31,436 bases of DNA from Chloroflexota bacterium (GTDB taxonomy: Bacteria > Chloroflexota > Anaerolineae > Aggregatilineales > Aggregatilineaceae), in the NCBI GenBank assembly GCA_016234525.1, contig JACRBK010000595.1, positions 1 to 31,436 on the forward strand, written 5' to 3'. Position numbers and translations under genes: made by a program. The notes under the pieces are model-generated. The model ran no database searches. It was not told where the DNA came from and worked only from the letters and a program-made list of their open reading frames with translations. Shown in pieces: positions 22,128 through 30,468 of this stretch. Numbering within the stretch: position 1 is the first letter of the stretch; every line of letters starts with the position of its first letter.

Positions 22128-22869
22128 CCAACCGGCGCAGGTGGACGTATTTCTGAAATTCATACCACGCCATCAATAAACTGAGTCGCAGCCCGTGCAG
22201 CCCGTCCTGGTAGCCCTTGAGGGTAATAAATCGCCAGATGAAATGCCGCGCCGGTTGGGTGATGAACTTATGCGGCTTGGGGAGAATCCCCTGTTCTTGC
22301 AGAATGTGCGCATCATACTGCACATAACGCTGCTGCTTTTCGGTGAACTGCGCAAAACTCGTGTAGTTGTAATGCACAAACGGCTGAGTCAAATAGCCCG
22401 GTTCGCCATCCAACAGGACTAATTCATGGACCGGGCGCGTCGGGTCATACCGGGCGCTGCCGCGCCGCAGCAGCCGCATCTGGTAATCGGGATACCAGCC
22501 GGTGTGCCGGGTGAGCTTGCCAAAAATGTAGTTGTGGCGTGGAATCCAGAAGCCGTTATGGCGGCCTGCCGCGATCAAAGCGCGAATTTCCTCGGCCTGC
22601 GCCGGGCTGGATCGTTCGTCCGCATCAATAAACAACACCCAATCAGCCTCGGCGGCGTTTAAAGCGTCATTGCGCTGTTGGGCGTAGTTTTCGAACGTAT
22701 TGGTGATTACCTCGGCTCCGGCAGCCTGCGCCAGTTCGGGCGTGCGATCTTCGCTGCGTGGATCAATGACCACGAGCACCCGGTCAGCCCACCGGACGCT
22801 GGCGATACACTCTTCGATATTATGCGCTTCGTTGCGGGCCAGGATGACAGCAGCCAGGCGGGTACTCAT
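22090..22869 (-). CDS. Family 2 glycosyltransferase, WaaE/KdtX-like
   Basis: 259 residues. The GT-A fold is clear: 'LAAVILARNEAHNIEECIASV' at the N-terminus, 'VVIDPRSEDRT' and the metal-binding 'FIDADE' (D82-A-D84). 'YQMRLLRRGSARYDPTRPVHELV' and the 'FVHYNYTSFAQFTEKQQRYV' region are typical of WaaE-like transferases that add a hexose to a surface glycan or lipid. The acceptor is unknown. The C-terminal part has an amphipathic or hydrophobic helix ('GLHGLRLSLLMAWYEFQKY') that may contact the membrane. The ATG at 22869 has GAGG five bases upstream; a GTG two codons earlier is less likely. It starts seven bases after the previous glycosyltransferase stop. Confidence 0.92.
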   Translation of the reverse strand: MSTRLAAVILARNEAHNIEECIASVRWADRVLVVIDPRSEDRTPELAQAAGAEVITNTFENYAQQRNDALNAAEADWVLFIDADERSSPAQAEEIRALIAAGRHNGFWIPRHNYIFGKLTRHTGWYPDYQMRLLRRGSARYDPTRPVHELVLLDGEPGYLTQPFVHYNYTSFAQFTEKQQRYVQYDAHILQEQGILPKPHKFITQPARHFIWRFITLKGYQDGLHGLRLSLLMAWYEFQKYVHLRRLVTSSQSPDGAPK

Positions 22870-22876
22870 GATCACC

Positions 22877-23842
22877 TCAGAGGCTTTGAACGGTACGATA
22901 AGCTTGAATCAGAGCGTCGCGCTGTTCGGTGGAAATCCCGCCCTCGGAAAAAGCGCGTTGGGCCAGGGCGATCTGACGCCGCATCCCCAGCCGGATCACC
23001 CGGCGGGCGAGCCATACTTTCGCAGCGGGATAATAACGCTCAAACATGCGCAGGCGGCTGCGCCACAAGTTGACAACACTCTGTGGGCGAATCTGGCTGG
23101 TACTTTGTCCGGCAAGGTGAATCACCTGTGCCGCCGGGACGCTGTAAATCTTCCAGTCCGCCCGCCGGATGCGGATGCTCCAATCGATTTCTTCGCAGTA
23201 CATAAAATAGGCTTCGTCAAACAGGCCCGTTTGCTCGATCACTTCGCGCCGCAGCATCATCGTGGCTCCCAGCGTGTGATCGACCAGGAATGGTTCCCCG
23301 TGCTGGTAAAGCTGGCGCGAGTATCGTCCATTCCACCGGCTTTCATATAACCGTCCTGGCACAGGGAACAGGTCAATTACGAGCTGGCTCAGCCCAGGGA
23401 AATGAAATGCTCCGTGCTGGAATGATCCATCGCCATAAACAAGCTGCGCCCCCACAACTCCGGCGCGCGGCAGGCGGAACAGGGCATCATAGAGCGTATG
23501 GGTAGCGCCGTTTTCGGTGCGCGTGTCGGAATTAAGCAGATAGACCGCTTTGGGCAAAGACGGTGCTGTAAGTATTCCGGGATTGTCGCTAAACCCGATC
23601 TGCCGCAAGGCACTGTTATTTCCCCCGGCAAAACCGAGATTTTTGTTATTGGCGATCAACCTCACCTGAGGAAACTCGGCGCGGATCGCATCGGGTGAGC
23701 CATCAGACGATGCGTTGTCTACCACCCAAACCTCAGCGGCAGGCCCGTTGGTATTCAGATCATCGTACAAAGTGCGCAGCGCATCCAGAGTCAGCGCGCG
23801 CGTATTCCACGAAACAATCACGACAGCGAGATCAATGGGCAT
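22877..23842 (-). CDS. Family 2 glycosyltransferase, rhamnosyltransferase (WbbL)-like
   Basis: 321 residues. The motifs in order are 'AVVIVSWNTRALTLDALRTL', 'WVVDNASSDGSPDAIRAEFP', 'NLGFAGGNN', the D-x-D-like 'LLNSDTR', and 'GATMMLRREVIEQTGLFDEAYFMYCEEIDWSIRIRRA'. This set is characteristic of WbbL/RfbN-type transferases acting on polysaccharide intermediates at the cytoplasmic face. The sugar is not determined by sequence alone. The start at 23842 puts the first codon 14 bases after the preceding lipoprotein stop; no clear ribosome site is seen, so coupling is plausible. The frame extends 13 codons further upstream into the lipoprotein gene. Confidence 0.92.
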   Translation of the reverse strand: MPIDLAVVIVSWNTRALTLDALRTLYDDLNTNGPAAEVWVVDNASSDGSPDAIRAEFPQVRLIANNKNLGFAGGNNSALRQIGFSDNPGILTAPSLPKAVYLLNSDTRTENGATHTLYDALFRLPRAGVVGAQLVYGDGSFQHGAFHFPGLSQLVIDLFPVPGRLYESRWNGRYSRQLYQHGEPFLVDHTLGATMMLRREVIEQTGLFDEAYFMYCEEIDWSIRIRRADWKIYSVPAAQVIHLAGQSTSQIRPQSVVNLWRSRLRMFERYYPAAKVWLARRVIRLGMRRQIALAQRAFSEGGISTEQRDALIQAYRTVQSL

Positions 23843-23856
23843 AACGTTTTCGGTTT

Positions 23857-24957
23857 TTATTGGTCGAACGCCATATCCCATTTGGCATTGGTGATCATGG
23901 TTCTAAACGCGCTGTAATGATTTGCATTTACTGACATAATCCCGGTAGCTTTGTTCAGCAGCTCGTTTAGGCGCTGGCTGCCATCTGCTTGATCCTCAAA
24001 AAAGTCGGTGATCACATCGGTGATCGCTTCGCGCAGTTCAGCCGGGATGGTGCTGTTAGGCGGGAAAACCAACACTTCATAGGGAATTACCCCCGTATCA
24101 AAACCACGCCAATTTGTTTGGCTGGCGGGAGCTGTTGTTGTTCCTGCCGGAGAGATTACTTTGATCCGGCTGGTGAGTTCGCTGGTGGTGATAGGATTCC
24201 GGTCTGTACTCAAGAATCCGGCCAGATCAATCAGCAGGTCTTCGTATTCGTCCGGCGGCAGGGCGGCAGCGGCGCACCATTCTTGATAGAGCGCTTTCCC
24301 CATTTCCAGGTCGTCGGGATAATCGCGGACAGCGCTCAGGTCAAGCATCGGGTCTACGCCCTGGCTTGCCAGCATCAGGCCGGGATAAATCCAACTGGTG
24401 AAAGGGTCTTGCTCGTTGCTGCGGCAGAAAACCTGATCAGAAAGCTGCCTGAGCGCGGTAAAGTCTGACCGGGCGATGATCTCCGCCGTTGTTCCGATAG
24501 ACATATTCGGCGCGCGCCCTCGTTTGACAGCCAACACAGGCGTGGCATTGCAGCGAGCCTGTGCCAAACCATAGCTGTAAGCGCTGACCCAGGCGGCAGT
24601 AGGTGCGCCGCTGCACAGGTTTTTGAGCGCTTCATTTTCTGTCACCAGTTCAACCTTAAAGGCCAGTTGCAGTTGTTCGGCAAGTTGGCCCTGCAACTGG
24701 GTAGCAAAACGCCGGGCGTCCGTACTGGGCGTTTCGCCCGGCAACACAAACTGAATGACGATCTCGCGGCTGCCCTGGCCTAAGGCGGGCGCGCTGGGAA
24801 CGTCCGGCAGTGGAGTGGATCGTTGGGTAGGGGTGGGCGGGATTTTTGTTGGGACGCGCGTCGGGCGCGCATCGTTACTGCCACCACCGCACGCAGATAA
24901 AACCAGTGCCAGAATCACCAGCCCGGCAAATATTCTCAGCTTTGATATGGCGTGCAT
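23857..24957 (-). CDS. PhnD-like phosphate/phosphonate substrate-binding lipoprotein
   Basis: 366 residues. A signal peptide ends in the lipobox L20-S-A-C23, so the protein is lipid-anchored outside the membrane. A Thr/Pro-rich linker (about 31-58, 'PTRVPTKIPPTPTQRSTPLP') follows. The binding domain has 'IVIQFVLPGETPSTDARRFATQLQGQLAEQL' and 'GAPTAAWVSAYSYGLAQARCNATPVLAVKRG', the arrangement of PhnD-type periplasmic binding proteins. No permease or ATPase gene is beside it, so transport is not certain; it could be a sensor or scavenger. The ATG at 24957 has GGGGAGG about 12 bases upstream. It is flanked by glycosyltransferases downstream and an exported beta-domain protein upstream on the same strand. 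Confidence 0.85.
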   Translation of the reverse strand: MHAISKLRIFAGLVILALVLSACGGGSNDARPTRVPTKIPPTPTQRSTPLPDVPSAPALGQGSREIVIQFVLPGETPSTDARRFATQLQGQLAEQLQLAFKVELVTENEALKNLCSGAPTAAWVSAYSYGLAQARCNATPVLAVKRGRAPNMSIGTTAEIIARSDFTALRQLSDQVFCRSNEQDPFTSWIYPGLMLASQGVDPMLDLSAVRDYPDDLEMGKALYQEWCAAAALPPDEYEDLLIDLAGFLSTDRNPITTSELTSRIKVISPAGTTTAPASQTNWRGFDTGVIPYEVLVFPPNSTIPAELREAITDVITDFFEDQADGSQRLNELLNKATGIMSVNANHYSAFRTMITNAKWDMAFDQ

Positions 24958-25043
24958 GGTTTTGGCATACCTCCCCGGTAGTTATTCGCCCAACTTTGCC
25001 TCACATAGTACAGCACTTGGCCCGGTGCGGCAAACCCTGCCTG

Positions 25044-26432
25044 TTAAGGCACTTTTTCTATAGGGTCCAACTTTATTTCGCGCGCCCCGACCCGGCTTTG
25101 TGAGGTCGGAACGTCGACTTCCTCATGAATCAAGCCCGCCCAACACTCTTGTGGGTTACGGGCGTTGAAAATCCGAGTCATGCGCACAGCGCCCCACACT
25201 TCGGCACGCTGACCGGGCATGAGATAATAGTAAGTTTCGCTGGTCTCTTCGTCTACAACAGTATGTAGTTCATCCAGGGGGCCCATCGCCCACCGCCAGG
25301 GGAAGTCGCTGTACGCCGTCTGGCAGTTGATTCCTACACGCCAGGCTCCGGCCTGTTCAAAGGCACCCAGGCTGGCGGCAGTCTGATCGAACTGGTACAC
25401 TGCGCCGGGAAACGGCCCAGCGGTGCGGATGGGGGTTGAGCCATAATTATTGATCGTCAGCCGGAAAACCAGCAGATCGCCCTGCAACATCGTCAGCGTG
25501 GTCAGGTCCGATGTCACTCCCGCCGGGTATTCTACCTTTTTTCCGGTCAGACCATCGTCTGTAAAATAGGTATCATCGTAGGGCATATCCCCAAACCAGA
25601 CCGTTGCTCCGCTGGTTTGAGACGAAATCTCCACTTGGGGCAGCCCGCCATCCTGAAGTGTCAGTTCCGCCTGCCGGACGATGCGTTGACCTTCCGCGTC
25701 TTGGGCAGAGGCATAAAGCGTGTAAGTTCCATCGGCAGGCGGTTCCAGGCCCTGGTCTACCCCACCATCATAATCAAACTCATGACTGCCCATATCGCCA
25801 GGTTCGCGACCTTTTTCGCGTTCCCCCAGGTAATAACGCAGCCCTTCGACATCTACTAAATAAACGCTGAGCGCGGCTGGTTTTTCAAGGTAAAGATTGA
25901 TATTGGTTCGGTCCCGGATACCGTCCTGGTTTGGGGTAAAGACGGTTGGGCTGATCTCAAAGAAGGAGATCACTGGCAGAGCGCTGTTGGCTTCCGCGAT
26001 TTCCAACGTTCCGGAGGAGCGTTTGTTTTCGTCGTCATTTACCGCTTCGATTGCCCAGGTATAACGATCATTGGGGATCAGGCGGCGTTCAATTTCCCCT
26101 GGGATGTTTTCGCCGTCCAGGGTATATCCGTCCACTACGCCGCTGAACTCTACGATATAATCGCCAGGACTGCGGCGTTCGTTTTGTCGAAAGTAAAAAC
26201 GCTGTCCGGCCTGTCCGTCCAGGTAAATACTCACCAGGGCCGAGCGTGCCAGCGAATAGCGGATGGTGGTTACATCGTCCACCCCATCCGCATTCGGTGA
26301 AATCCGGGTCTTATCAAATGCCGCATCCGACAGCAGCGCCACCGGCGGGCGCAGGATCATATAACCGGCAGCGATGGTGACCACGGCGGCGATCAGAGCA
26401 GCACTAATCATAATTGTCTTGGGAATATGCAT
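25044..26432 (-). CDS. Membrane-anchored extracellular protein with FlgD/CHU-like beta domains
   Basis: 462 residues. One N-terminal helix (residues 6-27) without lipobox Cys suggests a signal anchor. Two copies of a motif of the form SPN/TPN-x-D-G-x-x-D occur at residues 45-53 and 166-174, each followed by a beta-rich segment ('TTIRYSLARSALVSIYLDG' and 'TNINLYLEKPAALSVYLVD'). This is the pattern of FlgD-Ig-like or gliding-associated immunoglobulin-like domains, often calcium-binding. The last 170 residues are another, unrecognised, beta-rich domain ending 'REIKLDPIEKVP'. The function is unknown; I infer surface display. The ATG at 26432 has GGAGG six bases upstream. It is the first gene of the minus-strand group 26432 to 22090. 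Confidence 0.8.
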   Translation of the reverse strand: MHIPKTIMISAALIAAVVTIAAGYMILRPPVALLSDAAFDKTRISPNADGVDDVTTIRYSLARSALVSIYLDGQAGQRFYFRQNERRSPGDYIVEFSGVVDGYTLDGENIPGEIERRLIPNDRYTWAIEAVNDDENKRSSGTLEIAEANSALPVISFFEISPTVFTPNQDGIRDRTNINLYLEKPAALSVYLVDVEGLRYYLGEREKGREPGDMGSHEFDYDGGVDQGLEPPADGTYTLYASAQDAEGQRIVRQAELTLQDGGLPQVEISSQTSGATVWFGDMPYDDTYFTDDGLTGKKVEYPAGVTSDLTTLTMLQGDLLVFRLTINNYGSTPIRTAGPFPGAVYQFDQTAASLGAFEQAGAWRVGINCQTAYSDFPWRWAMGPLDELHTVVDEETSETYYYLMPGQRAEVWGAVRMTRIFNARNPQECWAGLIHEEVDVPTSQSRVGAREIKLDPIEKVP

Positions 26433-26594
26433 TCTTTCCTCCGAACCAAGCGGGGCGATTATGCCACGCCAACCGGAATTGTACCAGCCGGATTCCCCAC
26501 CAGCGTTTATCTGTCAGCCAAGCGCCATAGAAGCGTCAGGCAAGTTTAGGGAGTTGGATTTAACCCTTGTAAGCCATTCTTTTTAACGGTAGAG

Positions 26595-26614
26595 TTGTGG
26601 GATATTGTGGGATA
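26595..26614 (+). repeat. Tandem 10-base repeat at the folC promoter
   Basis: TTGTGGGATA occurs twice without a gap (26595-26604 and 26605-26614). The second copy runs into GATAAT (26611-26616) preceded by TGG, an extended -10-like element about 60 bases before the folC start. The gap 26433-26675 holds nothing else I can recognise. Confidence 0.5.
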
Positions 26615-26675
26615 ATGCGTACCCGGTCTGCTGCGTGCATCCTTGTGAACCCACCCATCTACGGAGATTACTCGC

Positions 26676-28043
26676 GTGTCTGCACCCTTTGTTTCCTACG
26701 CTGAGGCGATTGATTACCTGTATAGTTTTATCAATTGGGAAGTCAACCGCCAGGATCGTTATACCTCAGAGGTTATGACTCTGGACCGGCCCCGCCGTGT
26801 TTTGGCAGCGGTTGGTGATCCGCATTACGTTTATCCCGTCATTCATATCACTGGCACAAAAGGCAAAGGGTCTGTAGGGGCAATGTGCGCGGCGGCGTGT
26901 CAGGCGTCTGGTTTGCGCGCCGGGTTATATTCTTCGCCGCATTTGCAGGATTTTCGTGAGCGTTTTCGCGTCAATAACGAATTTATCAGCCCTGAAGACT
27001 TCACTGCATTAGTCAACCAGCTTCATCCGGTGCTGGAAACCGTGAAGGATATTACCTGGTTTGAGGTGACAACGGCGCTGGCTTTTATGTACTTCGCCCA
27101 GCAAAAAGTGGATATTGCGGTGATCGAAGTGGGTTTAGGGGGGCGTCTAGACGCTACTAACGTCGTGAAGCCGGTCGTCTCTGTGATCACCAGTCTCAGT
27201 TACGATCATATCCACCTGCTAGGCGATACGCTGGCTGCCATCGCGGCTGAAAAGGGCGGTATTATCAAACCCGGCGTGCCTGTGGTCAGCGCGCCACAGC
27301 CGCCAGAGGCCTTAGACGTGTTGGCCGCTATCGCTGCTGAGCAGCATTCCGCTCTGACATTGATCGGGCGCGATTGGTTGTATACCCCGCAGGAAAATTC
27401 CTGGCAAGGCCAAGAATTTTTAGCCGGGCCAACCGGCCAACCTCTCGAATCATACTGCACCGCGCTGCCGGGCGAACATCAGGCGCTTAACGCGACAGTG
27501 GCGCTGGCGGCGTTGGATCAAGTGCGGCTGGCGGGTCTGCCAGTCACGGCGGCGGGTATCCACGCCGGGTTAGAGCAGGTCGATTGGCCGGGGCGGTTAG
27601 AAGTAGTTCAGCGTTCGCCGCTGCTCGTGCTGGACGTGGCCCATAACGCCGCTTCCGCCCGGCGGCTGCTCACGGCTCTGGACGAGATGTTTGTGCAGCG
27701 TCCTCTGGCCCTGCTTTTTGGTGTGTTTGCCGACAAAGACGTGGACGGGATTTTAGAGGCATTGCTGCCGGCGGCGGATTACCTTGTCATCGCGCAGGCG
27801 GTTCACCCGCGTGCTCTGACAACGGACGTGATCGAAGCCCTGGCACGCCAGCAGGGTTATCAGAAACCTATTTTGCAAATCGCCGATACCCGGCTGGCTT
27901 TGGCGAAAGCTGAAGAACTCGTGGGGCCGGGTGGCCTGGTGTGTACGACCGGGTCGGTGTCTTTAGTGGGGGAGATTCGGACAGTATGCAGTTTACCCGT
28001 GGGGCATGTGGTCCCTTTAGCGCAGCAGCCTGTGGCACAGTGA
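26676..28043 (+). CDS. folC: Folylpolyglutamate synthase / dihydrofolate synthase
   Basis: 455 residues. The Mur-ligase-type ATP loop is 'ITGTKGKGS' (58-66), followed by '[20 protein letters not shown]', which is specific to FolC, then '[16 protein letters not shown]', '[26 protein letters not shown]' and '[22 protein letters not shown]' in the C-terminal domain. The enzyme adds glutamate to dihydropteroate and/or to folates in the cytoplasm, using ATP. Whether it has one or both activities cannot be told. The start is a GTG at 26676 with CGGAGA about eight bases upstream; no ATG lies nearby in frame. It precedes lon by four bases, so the two are probably cotranscribed. Confidence 0.95.
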   Translation: MSAPFVSYAEAIDYLYSFINWEVNRQDRYTSEVMTLDRPRRVLAAVGDPHYVYPVIHITGTKGKGSVGAMCAAACQASGLRAGLYSSPHLQDFRERFRVNNEFISPEDFTALVNQLHPVLETVKDITWFEVTTALAFMYFAQQKVDIAVIEVGLGGRLDATNVVKPVVSVITSLSYDHIHLLGDTLAAIAAEKGGIIKPGVPVVSAPQPPEALDVLAAIAAEQHSALTLIGRDWLYTPQENSWQGQEFLAGPTGQPLESYCTALPGEHQALNATVALAALDQVRLAGLPVTAAGIHAGLEQVDWPGRLEVVQRSPLLVLDVAHNAASARRLLTALDEMFVQRPLALLFGVFADKDVDGILEALLPAADYLVIAQAVHPRALTTDVIEALARQQGYQKPILQIADTRLALAKAEELVGPGGLVCTTGSVSLVGEIRTVCSLPVGHVVPLAQQPVAQ

Positions 28044-28047
28044 AGTC

Positions 28048-30450
28048 ATGATAGGACATAGCATAAACGATTTTTATAACGTTCGGGATGCTGAACCAGA
28101 CGCCAACGGCTTGATCGAGTTAGCGCTCATCCCGGTCGCAGACTTGGTGATTTTTCCAAATATGGTCACCCCATTGTTGATCCGGCGTGAGCAGGATATT
28201 GTGGGTATTAGCGAAGCGCAGATTCGCCAGGCGACCGTGATCGGAGTCGCCCAACGTGATCCGAATGTGGTGTCGCTTCAGCCCGAAGATCTGTACACCT
28301 TTGGCACCGAAATGGCGATGGGGCGTTTGATGCACATGCCCGATGGTGGTACGACGGTGTTGGTGCAGGGGCGGCGGCGCGTTGAGATTGTCGAGTTTGT
28401 ACAGACTCAACCCTATTTTCGGGTGAAAGCACGTCCGATTGCAGAACACGCCGAAGAGAATCGCGAAGTGACGGCGCTGATGCGCGCCACCTTGAGTCTG
28501 TTTCAAAAATGTGTTGAACTCAGCCCACAGCTTCCTGAAGAGGCGTATATCTATGCGCTCAATATTGAGCAGCCGGGGTGGCTGGCGGATTTACTCGCTT
28601 CGTCGCTCACCCTGACGCAGATTGAACGCCAAAACCTGCTCGCGCTGCCTGATCCGATTGAGCGTTTGCGCCGTATCAGCGGGCTGCTGGGGCGCGAACT
28701 CGAAGTGCTGGAACTCGAAGAAAGCATCCATTCTCAGGTGCGTCAGGAAGTAGATCGCGGTCAGCGTGAGATGTTCCTGCGCGAGCAAATGCGCGTGATC
28801 CAAAACGAACTGGGCGAGTTGGATATCTTCCAGCAGGAACTCATCGAACTGCGCGAGCGTATTGATCACAAACCGATGACGGACGAGGCGCGCGATAAAG
28901 TTCTGAAAGAACTCACTCGCTTGATGATGATGCCGCCAATGGCTCCCGAAGTCGGGATTATCCGCACCTATATTGACTGGCTGCTCGACCTTCCCTGGCA
29001 AGAAACCAGCGAAGATAACCTGGATCTGAGCAACGCGGCTCGTGTGTTAGATGCCGAGCATTTTGGTCTGCCCAAAGCCAAAGATCGTATTTTGGAATAT
29101 ATGGCAGTGCGCAAACTGGCTGCCGAAAAAATGAAAAGTCCGATCCTGTGTTTTGTTGGGCCGCCCGGTACGGGAAAAACCTCGTTAGGCAAGAGTATTG
29201 CCCTGGCGCTAGGACGCGAATTTGTGCGGGTGAGCCTGGGCGGGGTGCATGACGAGGCGGAGATTCGCGGACACCGCCGCACCTATATCGGTGCGCTGCC
29301 GGGGCGGGTGATTCAGACCATGCGTCGCGCCGGAACAATCAACCCCGTGTTTATGTTGGATGAGATTGACAAACTAGGGGCCGATTTCAGGGGGGATCCG
29401 GCAGCAGCGCTGCTCGAAGTATTGGACCCGGAGCAGAACCACGCTTTTTCCGATCATTACCTGGATGTCAGTTACGATTTGTCTAAAGTGTTGTTTATCA
29501 CGACGGCCAACTATCTCGATCCCATTCCGCCCGCGTTGTTAGATCGGATGGAATTGATCGAATTTCCCGGCTATGTCGAAGAAGAAAAGCTCACTATCGC
29601 GCGCCAGTTTCTAATCCCGCGCCAGTTGGAACAGCACGGCTTAGCGGGGCAGGGAATCCGTTTTGACGACGAAACCATCCGGTTGATTTGCCGTGAATAC
29701 ACCTATGAGGCCGGGGTGCGCAACCTGGAGCGCGAGATCGGTAAAATTTGCCGCAAATTCGCCCGGCGCGTGGCGGAAAACAAACGCACAGTCAAACGCA
29801 TCACCGCCCCCCATCTCGATAAATATCTCGGCCCGCCCCAATTCATTTCTTCTCTGGCCGAAGAAGCTGACGAGATCGGCGTTGCTACCGGCCTGGCCTG
29901 GACCGAAGCCGGGGGCGATATTATGGCGATTGAAGTAACGCTGATGCCGGGCAAGGGTAGCCTGCTGCTGACCGGGCAGTTGGGGGATGTGATGCAAGAA
30001 TCAGCACAAGCCGCGCTGAGTTACACCCGGTCGCGGGCACGCCAATTAGACATTGAACCCGAAGAGTTTGATCGGCTGGATATTCATGTTCACTTGCCCG
30101 AAGGCGCTATCGCCAAAGATGGCCCTTCCGCCGGGATCACCCTGGCGACGGCGATGATCTCGGCTCTGACACAGCGAAAAGTGCGCCGTGATGTGGCAAT
30201 GACCGGCGAGATCACACTGCGTGGGCGGGTGCTGCCGGTGGGGGGCGTGCGCGAGAAAATTCTTACGGCACATCGTGCCGGGGTTAAAAATGTGCTGCTG
30301 CCCAAACGTAATCAAAAAGATCTGGTCGAGATTCCCAAGCATGTTTTACGCGATATGAATATCGTGCCGGTGACTCATATGGACGAGGTGCTTGAACAAG
30401 CGCTCTTGGTATCAGTGCGCACGGCTCGCGAAACAGTGTCGGAACAATAA
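28048..30450 (+). CDS. lon: ATP-dependent protease La (Lon)
   Basis: 800 residues, normal for LonA. The N-terminal substrate-binding domain (about 20-215, starting '[24 protein letters not shown]') and a coiled-coil region lead to the AAA+ module with Walker A 'GPPGTGKTS' (371-379) and Walker B 'VFMLDEIDK'. The C-terminal protease domain has the catalytic Ser-Lys pair: S694 in 'KDGPSAG' and K737 in '[14 protein letters not shown]', 43 residues apart as in E. coli Lon. It degrades misfolded and regulatory proteins in the cytoplasm. The ATG at 28048 has only a weak site (GTGAAG). Its product ends 18 bases before the next gene. Confidence 0.97.
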   Translation: MIGHSINDFYNVRDAEPDANGLIELALIPVADLVIFPNMVTPLLIRREQDIVGISEAQIRQATVIGVAQRDPNVVSLQPEDLYTFGTEMAMGRLMHMPDGGTTVLVQGRRRVEIVEFVQTQPYFRVKARPIAEHAEENREVTALMRATLSLFQKCVELSPQLPEEAYIYALNIEQPGWLADLLASSLTLTQIERQNLLALPDPIERLRRISGLLGRELEVLELEESIHSQVRQEVDRGQREMFLREQMRVIQNELGELDIFQQELIELRERIDHKPMTDEARDKVLKELTRLMMMPPMAPEVGIIRTYIDWLLDLPWQETSEDNLDLSNAARVLDAEHFGLPKAKDRILEYMAVRKLAAEKMKSPILCFVGPPGTGKTSLGKSIALALGREFVRVSLGGVHDEAEIRGHRRTYIGALPGRVIQTMRRAGTINPVFMLDEIDKLGADFRGDPAAALLEVLDPEQNHAFSDHYLDVSYDLSKVLFITTANYLDPIPPALLDRMELIEFPGYVEEEKLTIARQFLIPRQLEQHGLAGQGIRFDDETIRLICREYTYEAGVRNLEREIGKICRKFARRVAENKRTVKRITAPHLDKYLGPPQFISSLAEEADEIGVATGLAWTEAGGDIMAIEVTLMPGKGSLLLTGQLGDVMQESAQAALSYTRSRARQLDIEPEEFDRLDIHVHLPEGAIAKDGPSAGITLATAMISALTQRKVRRDVAMTGEITLRGRVLPVGGVREKILTAHRAGVKNVLLPKRNQKDLVEIPKHVLRDMNIVPVTHMDEVLEQALLVSVRTARETVSEQ

Positions 30451-30468
30451 CCTGTAGGGGAAGGGGCG

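Noticed and set aside
22678..23350. Plus-strand open frames of 131 and 216 codons opposite the two GT2 genes
   Set aside because: The minus-strand frames carry full glycosyltransferase motifs. The plus-strand translations show no family features.
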